From the NCBI GenBank assembly GCA_964511385.1, contig CAZEFE010000001.1:1-64000 (forward strand): 64,000 nt of DNA, read 5' to 3'. Below the pieces are notes generated by a model. The model was given only the letters and a program-made list of their open reading frames with translations, did not search any database and was not told where the DNA came from. Both the position numbers and the translations under genes were made by a program. Shown here piece after piece: positions 57,586-64,000 of the stretch (the stretch's first letter is position 1; each line of letters starts with the position of its first letter). The DNA is from CAILHX01 sp964511385 (GTDB lineage: Bacteria; Pseudomonadota; Gammaproteobacteria; Burkholderiales; Methylophilaceae).

Positions 57586-58410
57586 ATGAAACGATTTTTT
57601 ACCCTGTTAACAGTTGTTGTCACCTGCCTGGCCTTGTTTGCGCCAACGGCAGAAGCCAAGCGGTTCGGTGGCGGCGGCAGTTTCGGCAAGCAACGCGCGA
57701 TTCCAATGCAGCGACAAGCACAAAAGGCGCCACAGTCGCCGCCGGAAAAAGCGCCAGCTAGCACCCCGCCGGCCGGCAATAAATGGTTGGGCCCGCTGGC
57801 CGGGCTGGCGATAGGCGCGGGGCTGGCCTCGCTGTTTGCCGGCGGTGGCTTGGGCGGCAGTATGGGTCCCATCCTTCTGGCGCTGCTGGCCGCCGGGGCC
57901 GTGATGTTCCTGTTGGCGCGATTCAATCAGGCGCGGGGACCGGCGCCGGCGGTGACGCAGTACGCCGGTGCTCGGCCCTATACCGAGCCGTCGCCGCCCG
58001 TCATGTCCGGCGGAGGCGCGCCAGCCAGTTCTGGCAATATTCCTGCGGATTTTCCGGTGGAAGCATTTTTGCGCAACGGCAAAACTTCCTTCATCCGTCT
58101 GCAGGCAGCCAATGATCGCAAGGACCTGGACGATATCCGCGAATACACCACGCCGGAAATGTTTGCGGAAATCTCCATGCAGATTCATGAGCGCGGCAAC
58201 GAGCCGCAAAAAACCGACGTGCTGCAACTGGAGGCGGAACTGCTGGAGGTGGCGGAAGAAGGGCATTATTCCATCGCCAGCGTGCTGTTCACCGGCCAAT
58301 TGCGCGAAAACAACGGCACACCCGAAGCCGTCAACGAGATCTGGCATGTGCAAAAAGACCTGCGAGATGACAAGTCAGTATGGCTGCTAGCCGGGATACA
58401 ACAGGCGTAA
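57586..58410 (+). CDS. Tim44-like domain protein
   Basis: 274 aa. Sec signal MKRFFTLLTVVVTCLALFAPTAEA, then a Gly-rich segment RFGGGGSFGKQR, proline/alanine linker and one or two glycine-rich hydrophobic segments (about 65-105: LGPLAGLAIGAGLASLFAGGGLGGSMGPILLALLAAGAVMFLL). The C-terminal Tim44/Bap-like domain covers about 150-274 (FPVEAFLRNGKTSFIRLQAANDRKDLDDIREYTTPEMFAEI). The family is common in betaproteobacteria; its function is unknown, possibly envelope-associated. Followed by a strong hairpin terminator. Confidence 0.88.
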   Translation: MKRFFTLLTVVVTCLALFAPTAEAKRFGGGGSFGKQRAIPMQRQAQKAPQSPPEKAPASTPPAGNKWLGPLAGLAIGAGLASLFAGGGLGGSMGPILLALLAAGAVMFLLARFNQARGPAPAVTQYAGARPYTEPSPPVMSGGGAPASSGNIPADFPVEAFLRNGKTSFIRLQAANDRKDLDDIREYTTPEMFAEISMQIHERGNEPQKTDVLQLEAELLEVAEEGHYSIASVLFTGQLRENNGTPEAVNEIWHVQKDLRDDKSVWLLAGIQQA

Positions 58411-58423
58411 GCACCTCCTGGAG

Positions 58424-58457
58424 CGTTAAAAAACCCGCTGATGCGGGTTTTTTAACG
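58424..58457 (+). terminator. Rho-independent terminator after the Tim44-like gene
   Basis: CGTTAAAAAACCCGC (58424-58438) is perfectly complementary to GCGGGTTTTTTAACG (58443-58457) with a TGAT loop: a 15-bp stem that includes the T-run in its right arm. Confidence 0.88.
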
Positions 58458-58584
58458 TGTACTCGTGCTACTGTGAGGGCTGGAATGGCTTTAATAGTGC
58501 CCACTCACAAAACATTTAATTTAGAATGTACCCCGTTGTAGAGCTTAGCGTTTATCACTAACCAAGGAAATCCAAGGAAACAAC

Positions 58585-58857
58585 ATGAATAAATCAGAAC
58601 TCATTGACGCAATCGCCAGCAGCGCAAACCTGACCAAGGCTGAAGCCGGCAAGGCACTGAATGCATTGACCGAGGCGATCACCGCCTCGCTGAAAAAAGA
58701 AGAAAGCGTTGCCATTATCGGCTTTGGTACTTTCAAGATATCCAAGCGAGCAGCACGCACGGGCCGCAATCCTCAGACCGGCAAGGAACTCAAGATCGCC
58801 GCCCGCAAGGCTCCTGGCTTCACCGCCGGCAAAGCACTTAAGGATGCCGTGAACTAA
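58585..58857 (+). CDS. DNA-binding protein HU
   Basis: Histone-like nucleoid protein of 90 aa. Begins MNKSELIDAIASSANLTKAEA, has GFGTFKISKRAARTGRNPQTGKEL, the beta-arm with the conserved RNPQTG that inserts in the minor groove, and FTAGKALKDAVN at the end. Whether alpha or beta paralogue cannot be decided. CCAAGGAAACA supplies the ribosome-binding site. Monocistronic, with a 17-bp stem terminator after it. Confidence 0.96.
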   Translation: MNKSELIDAIASSANLTKAEAGKALNALTEAITASLKKEESVAIIGFGTFKISKRAARTGRNPQTGKELKIAARKAPGFTAGKALKDAVN

Positions 58858-58900
58858 TCAAGGTTAGCCTTGATGGTTTTGCCGCAATTGACGGCGATTG

Positions 58901-58938
58901 AAAAAACAAAACCCACCAAACGGTGGGTTTTGTTTTTT
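58901..58938. terminator. Bidirectional terminator between HU and chrA
   Basis: AAAAAACAAAACCCACC (58901-58917) is a perfect 17-bp complement of GGTGGGTTTTGTTTTTT (58922-58938) with an AAAC loop. The A/T-rich outer stem gives a U-run in both directions, so it can stop HU and the convergent chrA. Confidence 0.85.
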
Positions 58939-58957
58939 GCAGCAGCGAGCGCAAACG

Positions 58958-60286
58958 TTAGAGCAATTTCCAGCCCATGCCGATCAGGCCGCTGGCAAGG
59001 ATCACCGGGATGATGCCGACCTTGTAGCGAAAAATCGCCACCGCCGCGGCTACGGCCAGTGCCACGGAAGCCCAGTCTACGGGCTGTTCCAGCCCGGCGG
59101 GCCAGAACACATGCCAGGCAAAAAACAGCGCCAGGTTGACAATCACGCCGACCACGGCGGCGGTGATGGCGGTCAGCGGCGCCGTGAATTTGAGGTTGCC
59201 GTGCGTGGTTTCGATGAACGGCCCACCCAAGAAGATGAAAATAAAGCTGGGCAGGAAGGTGAAAAACGTGGCCACGGCTGAGGCGGCAAAGGCCGAGGCA
59301 AACAAGGCGCCGCCACCGAGTACCGGTTTGACCCAGCCGCCAACAAAGCCGACAAAGGTAATCACCATGATGAGCGGCCCCGGCGTGGTCTCGCCCAGCG
59401 CCAAGCCGTCGATCATCTGGACGGGTGTCAGCCATTGGTAATGCTCGACCGCGCCTTGGTAGACGTACGGTAATACGGCATAAGCGCCGCCCACGGTGAG
59501 CAAAGCCGCCTTGGTGAAAAACCAGCCCATTTGTGTCAGCGTGCCGTGCCAGCCGTAAGCCACGGCAAACGCAACCATGACCGCTGACCATAACCCAATC
59601 CCAATCAACAATACGCGCGCCAGCCGACCCCAACTGAACAGCGCGTGTGCCGGCGTCGGCGTGTCGTCATCGATCAGGCTGGTGCCGAAACTTTTATGGG
59701 CAGCGCCATGCCCGCCACCGACCGTGAAGTGGTGTGGCGATATGCGCCCACCAAAGTGGCCGATGGCCGCGGCTGCCAGGATGATGGCCGGGAACGGGGT
59801 CTTGAACACAAAAATGGCAACCAGTGCCAGCGCTGAAATTGACCACAGCACGCTGTTTTTCAACGCCCGTGAGCCGATGCGGTAGGCGGCAAACAGCACA
59901 ATGGCCACCACTGCGGGCTTGATGCCATAGAGCAAGCCGGCAACGGAGGGCAGCGAGCCGTACGCCATATATACCCAAGCCAGTCCTACCAGGATAAAAA
60001 ACGAAGGCAGCACGAACAGCCCGCCGGCGATGATGCCGCCCCAGGTGCGATGCATCAGCCAGCCGATATAGGTGGCGAGTTGCTGCGCTTCCGGGCCGGG
60101 CAGCACCATGCAAAAGTTGAGGGCGTGCAGGAAGCGTTTTTCCGAGATCCAGCGTTTTTTCTCCACCAGGTCATGGTGCATGATGGCAATTTGCCCGGCG
60201 GGGCCGCCGAAACTGAGAAACCCCAGTTTCAGCCAGTACAGGAATGCTTGTCGCAGCGGGACGGGTGCGGGCGCGGTTGTTGCCAT
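58958..60286 (-). CDS. chrA: Chromate transporter (long-chain CHR family)
   Basis: 442 aa inner-membrane protein with two homologous halves of about five to six helices. The N-half has FLSFGGPAGQIAIM, LPGPEAQQLATYIG; the C-half has YAVLPYV and GETTPGPLIMVITFVG, the paired motifs of ChrA exporters. Some relatives confer chromate resistance by efflux; others show none. A His/Gly-rich loop connects the halves (about 195-225: GRISPHHFTVGGGHGAAHKS). Last gene of the purH-purD-tsaC-hemF strand; separated from hemF by 55 nt holding a perfect 17-bp inverted repeat. Confidence 0.93.
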   Translation of the reverse strand: MATTAPAPVPLRQAFLYWLKLGFLSFGGPAGQIAIMHHDLVEKKRWISEKRFLHALNFCMVLPGPEAQQLATYIGWLMHRTWGGIIAGGLFVLPSFFILVGLAWVYMAYGSLPSVAGLLYGIKPAVVAIVLFAAYRIGSRALKNSVLWSISALALVAIFVFKTPFPAIILAAAAIGHFGGRISPHHFTVGGGHGAAHKSFGTSLIDDDTPTPAHALFSWGRLARVLLIGIGLWSAVMVAFAVAYGWHGTLTQMGWFFTKAALLTVGGAYAVLPYVYQGAVEHYQWLTPVQMIDGLALGETTPGPLIMVITFVGFVGGWVKPVLGGGALFASAFAASAVATFFTFLPSFIFIFLGGPFIETTHGNLKFTAPLTAITAAVVGVIVNLALFFAWHVFWPAGLEQPVDWASVALAVAAAVAIFRYKVGIIPVILASGLIGMGWKLL

Positions 60287-60299
60287 GTGGGGATATTAA

Positions 60300-60338
60300 C
60301 CTCGTGCCATAATAACTCTGGGTTATTATGGCACGAGG
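60300..60338. repeat. Perfect 17-bp inverted repeat between hemF and chrA
   Basis: CCTCGTGCCATAATAAC (60300-60316) and GTTATTATGGCACGAGG (60322-60338) are exact complements over a 5-nt loop. It starts 14 nt upstream of the chrA ATG and ends 3 nt after the hemF stop. No T-run follows in the direction of transcription. It may be an operator for chrA, an attenuator or a small mobile palindrome. Confidence 0.65.
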
Positions 60339-60341
60339 TCG

Positions 60342-61241
60342 TTATTCCAACCAGTCCTTTCCTGTCAGGAAGTCGTGGTAAAGCCGGGCTTCCGGCGAGC
60401 CGGCTTCCGGCTGCCAGTCGTAGCGCCACTTGACGATGGGCGGCAGTGACATCAGGATGGATTCGGTGCGCCCGCCGGACTGCAGGCCGAACAGGGTGCC
60501 GCGGTCGTAAACCAGGTTGAATTCAACGTAACGCCCGCGGCGGTAGGCTTGGAAATCGCGTTCGCGTTCGCCATACGGCGTGTCGCGGCGGCGTTGCAAA
60601 ATGGGCAGGTAAGCCTTGAGGAAATGGTCGCCCACGCTTTGCGCCAGCGCGAAGCTTTGCTCGAATCCAAGCGCATTGAAATCGTCAAAGAAAATACCGC
60701 CGACACCGCGCGGTTCCTTGCGGTGCTTGAGGTAGAAATATTCGTCGCACCAGGCTTTGAAGCGCGGATGCAGGTCCGTGCCAAAAGGGGCCAGCGCGTC
60801 GCGGCAGGTGCGGTGGAAATGCCTGGCGTCGTCCTCGAAGCCGTAATACGGCGTTAGGTCCATGCCGCCGCCGAACCACCACACCGGCGCTTCGCCCGGC
60901 TTGGTCGCCATGAAGCAGCGCACGTTCATGTGCACCGTCGGCGCATAGGGGTTGCGCGGATGCAGCACCAGCGACACGCCGGCAGCCTCGAAGCTGCGCC
61001 CGGCCAGTTCCGGGCGTCCTGCACTGGCCGAAGGTGGCAACCGGTCACCCATGACGTGCGAGAAATTCACGCCGCCGCGTTCCAGCACGTTACCTTCCTC
61101 CATCACGCAACTGGTGCCGCCGCCGCCTTCCGGGCGCTGCCATGAATCGTGCAGGAAATGTTTGCCGTCGGCATGCTGTAAGCCTTCGACGATGTGATCC
61201 TGCAAGCCGATGAAATACTGTTTTACCGCGTTGAAATCCAC
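60342..61241 (-). CDS. hemF: Oxygen-dependent coproporphyrinogen III oxidase
   Basis: Oxidatively decarboxylates coproporphyrinogen III to protoporphyrinogen IX in haem synthesis, using O2. The 299 aa protein has the family motifs: EEGNVLERGGVNFSHV, VSLVLHPRNPYAPTVHMNVR, WFGGGMDLTPYYG, HPRFKAWCDEYFYLKHRKEPRGVGGIFFDD and RRGRYVEFNLVYDRGT. GTG 61241 is chosen as the start because CAGGAG lies 5 nt upstream on the minus strand and it gives VDFNAVKQYF. Presence of HemF implies at least microaerobic life. It starts 1 nt from the tsaC stop. Confidence 0.96.
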   Translation of the reverse strand: MDFNAVKQYFIGLQDHIVEGLQHADGKHFLHDSWQRPEGGGGTSCVMEEGNVLERGGVNFSHVMGDRLPPSASAGRPELAGRSFEAAGVSLVLHPRNPYAPTVHMNVRCFMATKPGEAPVWWFGGGMDLTPYYGFEDDARHFHRTCRDALAPFGTDLHPRFKAWCDEYFYLKHRKEPRGVGGIFFDDFNALGFEQSFALAQSVGDHFLKAYLPILQRRRDTPYGERERDFQAYRRGRYVEFNLVYDRGTLFGLQSGGRTESILMSLPPIVKWRYDWQPEAGSPEARLYHDFLTGKDWLE

Positions 61242-61242
61242 A

Positions 61243-61785
61243 TTAACTCCTGATGAAACGCCCGGTTGCAAATTCCTGGATGGTCGAAGGCTTGCGCCGC
61301 TTGCCGATGCGTCCGGGCACAATAGCGATCTGGCTGCCGAACAGCCGCCAGCAGTCGCGAGCGGTGCGCGCCGCCTTGCCGCCGCTCAGGTTGGCGCTGG
61401 TAGACACCAGCGCCATGCCGACATTCTTGCACAGGCGCACAGTATCCGGGTGGGCGGTGACGCGCACCGCAATGGTGGCGTGTTTGCCGGTGAGCCATTG
61501 CGGGCAGGAATGGCGGGCGGGCATCAGCCAGGTATGTGGCCCGGGCCACACGGCATGCGCCTGGGCCAGTTGTTCGGCGTCGAGTGGGGCCACGAAAGGT
61601 TTGAGCTGCGAAAAAGAAGCTGCGATCAAAATCAGCCCCTTGGCTTGCGGGCGCCGCTTCAGGCGCAGGATTTTCTTGACGGCCTCGCGGTTGCGCGGGT
61701 CGCATCCCAGGCCGTAGCACGATTCGGTAGGGTAGGCGATGACGCCGCCGCGTTTGATGTGCTGCAAAAGCGCCCGGGAATCCAT
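61243..61785 (-). CDS. tsaC: Threonylcarbamoyl-AMP synthase (TsaC/Sua5/YrdC)
   Basis: Makes threonylcarbamoyl-AMP for t6A37 modification of tRNAs reading ANN codons. The 180 aa protein is TsaC-length without the Sua5 extension: GGVIAYPTESCYGLGCDP, LRLKRRPQAKGLILI, the KHATIAVRV segment and LVSTSANLSGG are all family motifs. It lies 12 nt downstream of purD and 1 nt upstream of the hemF GTG, so it is inside a purH-purD-tsaC-hemF operon. Confidence 0.94.
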   Translation of the reverse strand: MDSRALLQHIKRGGVIAYPTESCYGLGCDPRNREAVKKILRLKRRPQAKGLILIAASFSQLKPFVAPLDAEQLAQAHAVWPGPHTWLMPARHSCPQWLTGKHATIAVRVTAHPDTVRLCKNVGMALVSTSANLSGGKAARTARDCWRLFGSQIAIVPGRIGKRRKPSTIQEFATGRFIRS

Positions 61786-61797
61786 GCGGATGCCCGG

Positions 61798-63069
61798 TTA
61801 GCGCTTGACCGCCCGGTAGCCAATGTCGCGGCGCATTTGCTGGCCATCGAAAGTAATGCCGTCGGCGATTTTATAAGCGCGCGACTGCGCCTGCTTGACG
61901 CTTTCGCCCAGCGCCGTGACGCACAATACGCGCCCGCCGCTGGTGACAACCTGCCCATCGTCGCGCAGTGTGGTGCCGGCGTGGAATACATGCGCGTCTT
62001 CCTGTGCTTTTGGCAGGCCGCTGATGACGTCGCCTGTTCTTGGCGTGTCCGGGTAGTTGCGCGAAGCCATCACCACGCCCAGCGCAGTACGCCGGTCCCA
62101 CTCGGCTTCCACCTTGTCCAGCGTACCGTTGACCGCATGTTCCATCAGCACCACCAGATCGCTCTTCAGCCGCATCATGATCGGCTGGGTTTCCGGGTCA
62201 CCCATGCGGCAGTTGAATTCCAGCGTCTTGACGCTGCCATTCTTGCCGATCATCAGCCCGGCATACAGGAAGCCGGTGTAGCGGATGCCGTCCTTGGCCA
62301 TGCCTTCGACGGTGGGGCGAATGATTTCGCGCAGCACCTTGGCGTGGATCGTCGGTGTTACCACCGGCGCGGGAGAATAAGCGCCCATGCCGCCGGTATT
62401 CGGCCCCTGGTCGCCGTCCTGCAGGCGCTTGTGGTCCTGGCTGGAAGCCAGCGCCAGCACGTGCTCGCCGTCCACCAGAACGATAAAGCTGGCTTCCTCG
62501 CCTTCCAGGAATTCCTCGATCACCACGCGCGCGCCGGCATCGCCCAGTTTGTTGTCGGAGAGCATGGCATCAATGGCGGCATGCGCTTCGTCTTCGCTCA
62601 TGGCAACCACCACGCCCTTGCCTGCGGCCAGGCCATCGGCCTTGATGACAATGGGCGCGCCCTGCGCCCTGACGTAATCATGCGCCGCGGCAGCGTCGGA
62701 GAATGTTGCATAGGCGGCGGTGGGAATGCCGTGGCGTGCCATGAACGCCTTGGCGAAATCCTTGGAGCTTTCCAGTTGCGCGGCGGCCTGGGTGGGGCCG
62801 AAAATTTTCAGTCCGGCGGCGCGGAAGGCATCAACAATGCCCTGCGATAGCGGCGCTTCCGGCCCAACGATGGTGAGGCCGATTTTTTCGCGCTTGGCGA
62901 ACTCCACCAGCACCGGAATCTTGGTGATGGGGATGTTTTTCATGTCCGCATCCAGCGCGGTGCCGGCGTTGCCGGGCGCTACCAGCACGCGGCTGACCTT
63001 GGGGCTTTGCGCCAGTTTCCATGCCAGGGCATGTTCGCGCCCGCCGTTGCCGATGACTAAAACTTTCAT
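61798..63069 (-). CDS. purD: Phosphoribosylamine-glycine ligase (GAR synthetase)
   Basis: Second step of de novo purine synthesis: joins glycine to phosphoribosylamine with ATP. The 423 aa protein has an N-terminal MKVLVIGNGGREHALAWKLAQS, ATP-grasp domain (about 100-320) with IVIKADGLAAGKGVVVA and the metal-binding EFNCRMGDPETQ, and the C-terminal wing domain. It lies 13 nt downstream of purH, the common purH-purD order. Confidence 0.97.
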   Translation of the reverse strand: MKVLVIGNGGREHALAWKLAQSPKVSRVLVAPGNAGTALDADMKNIPITKIPVLVEFAKREKIGLTIVGPEAPLSQGIVDAFRAAGLKIFGPTQAAAQLESSKDFAKAFMARHGIPTAAYATFSDAAAAHDYVRAQGAPIVIKADGLAAGKGVVVAMSEDEAHAAIDAMLSDNKLGDAGARVVIEEFLEGEEASFIVLVDGEHVLALASSQDHKRLQDGDQGPNTGGMGAYSPAPVVTPTIHAKVLREIIRPTVEGMAKDGIRYTGFLYAGLMIGKNGSVKTLEFNCRMGDPETQPIMMRLKSDLVVLMEHAVNGTLDKVEAEWDRRTALGVVMASRNYPDTPRTGDVISGLPKAQEDAHVFHAGTTLRDDGQVVTSGGRVLCVTALGESVKQAQSRAYKIADGITFDGQQMRRDIGYRAVKR

Positions 63070-63082
63070 GCGTGCTCCTGAG

Positions 63083-64000
63083 TTAGTGGCGGAAGTGGCG
63101 AACGCCCGTCAGCACCATGGCCAGGCCATGTTCGTTGGCGGCGGCAATCACTTCCTCGTCGCGCATGCTGCCACCCGGCTGGATCACGCAGGAGGCGCCG
63201 GCCTCGGCCAACACGTCCACGCCGTCGCGGAATGGGAAGAAGGCATCGGACGCCACCACCGAATTTTTCAGCGACAGCCCGGCATTCTGCGCCTTGATCG
63301 CGGCGATGCGGGTACTGTCCACACGGCTCATCTGGCCGGCGCCGACGCCCAGCGTCATGCTGCCGCCGCAGAACACGATGGCGTTACTTTTCACATATTT
63401 CGCCACGCGCCAGGCAAACAGCAGGTCCTGCAACTGCTCCGGGGTCGGCTGCTTCTGGGTGACCACTTTCAGGACGCCCAAGCTGATTTCGTGGTTGTCC
63501 GCGGTCTGGATCAGCAGGCCGGAGCCTACACGCTTGCTGTCGTGCAGGTTGCGGCCGTTTTCCCAGGCGGTTTTGCCGCCGGGCGGCAGGGCGATTTTCA
63601 GCACGCGCACATTGGCTTTGGCCTTGAACACGGCGAGGGCCTCGGCGGTGAAATCCGGGGCGATCAGCACCTCCACGAACTGCTTGGCGATGGCTTCAGC
63701 CGCTGCGCCATCCACGGTCTGGTTGAAGGCGATGATGCCGCCGAATGCCGAGGTGGGGTCGGTCTGGAACGCCTTGCTGTAGGCTTCCAGCGCGGTAGCG
63801 CCCAGCGCCACGCCGCACGGATTGGCGTGCTTGACGATGACGCAGGCGCCGCTATCGAACGACTTGACGCATTCCCATGCCGCGTCGGCATCGGCGATGT
63901 TGTTGTAGGACAGTTCCTTGCCCTGCAACTGCTCTGCGGTGACCAGCGAGCCGGGGGCCGGATACAGGTCGCGGTAGAACGCGGCCTGCTGGTGCGGGTT
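63083..64000 (-). CDS. purH: Bifunctional AICAR transformylase/IMP cyclohydrolase, 3' part (5' end outside window)
   Basis: Last two steps of purine synthesis. The 306 visible codons run to the window end without a start and cover most of the C-terminal AICAR transformylase domain: LQGKELSYNNIADADAAWE, VIVKHANPCGVALG (catalytic Lys-His), SNAIVFCGGSMTLGVGAGQMSRVDS, and DAFFPFRDGVDVLAEAG. The final RHFRH matches the PurH C-terminus. The missing N-terminal part contains IMP cyclohydrolase. Confidence 0.96.
   Translation of the reverse strand, partial: NPHQQAAFYRDLYPAPGSLVTAEQLQGKELSYNNIADADAAWECVKSFDSGACVIVKHANPCGVALGATALEAYSKAFQTDPTSAFGGIIAFNQTVDGAAAEAIAKQFVEVLIAPDFTAEALAVFKAKANVRVLKIALPPGGKTAWENGRNLHDSKRVGSGLLIQTADNHEISLGVLKVVTQKQPTPEQLQDLLFAWRVAKYVKSNAIVFCGGSMTLGVGAGQMSRVDSTRIAAIKAQNAGLSLKNSVVASDAFFPFRDGVDVLAEAGASCVIQPGGSMRDEEVIAAANEHGLAMVLTGVRHFRH

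Noticed and set aside
61210..62850. 546-codon plus-strand frame opposite tsaC/purD
   Set aside because: It spans two confidently assigned minus-strand genes and shows antisense-like composition.

Overview
The window is a 64 kb stretch of a Gram-negative bacterial chromosome. It is mostly GC-rich and carries housekeeping genes. Features that point to a betaproteobacterium, probably in the Nitrosomonadales/Gallionellaceae neighbourhood, are a heptose-type LPS core locus (hldE, heptosyltransferase-like GT9, LpxL-like acyltransferase), an Mla-type lipid transport operon with a lipoprotein, the fmdB-DUF502-aspS order, a sigma-54/NtrC-controlled glnA, and sigma-32 promoters on grpE-dnaK-dnaJ. The lineage is inferred from gene content and order; no 16S or other marker comparison was possible. 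No rRNA, tRNA, CRISPR array, insertion sequence or integrase was seen.

Layout. 1-1012: 5' part of glnA (minus) with a -24/-12 promoter and two NtrC sites. 1079-7864: rhodanese, aroE, mtgA, uvrA (minus), a YajR-like MFS carrier and ssb. 7943-18200: outer-membrane phospholipase A, an MFS carrier, a two-partner secretion pair (TpsB and TpsA), a NarL-type response regulator and a divergent membrane hybrid histidine kinase. 18298-20999: fmdB-like, DUF502, aspS. 21027-25406: an accessory island with an AT-rich DpnA-like methyltransferase plus a small PD-(D/E)XK nuclease, a palindromic repeat, DUF2442 and DUF4268 genes, and a Phd/YefM-VapC operon coupled to an RMD1/DUF155 membrane protein. 25414-28853: an MCE/Mla-type operon (STAS-MlaE fusion, MlaF, MlaD, lipoprotein). 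28947-33988: yjbQ, an Ala-rich unknown, then dnaJ-dnaK-grpE with two near-identical sigma-32 promoters and a heptamer-repeat hairpin filling the dnaK-dnaJ gap. 34375-39339: an exporter operon of the HlyD/RbbA/YhhJ type. 39555-52899: an LPS/surface glycan locus made of two convergent operons, with an unrecognised 640-residue protein at the head of one. 52971-64000: a DUF255 thioredoxin-fold protein, cytochrome c, amino-acid permease, yaeQ, a Tim44-like protein, HU, then on the minus strand purH (partial)-purD-tsaC-hemF-chrA.

Themes. Envelope biogenesis dominates: LPS core assembly, phospholipid transport, OM phospholipase, peptidoglycan glycosyltransferase and a secreted TPS adhesin. The least explained parts are the defence-like island, the TpsA with a helical tail, the 640-residue protein of the glycan locus, and several long perfect inverted repeats (31358-31393, 39384-39423, 60300-60338).
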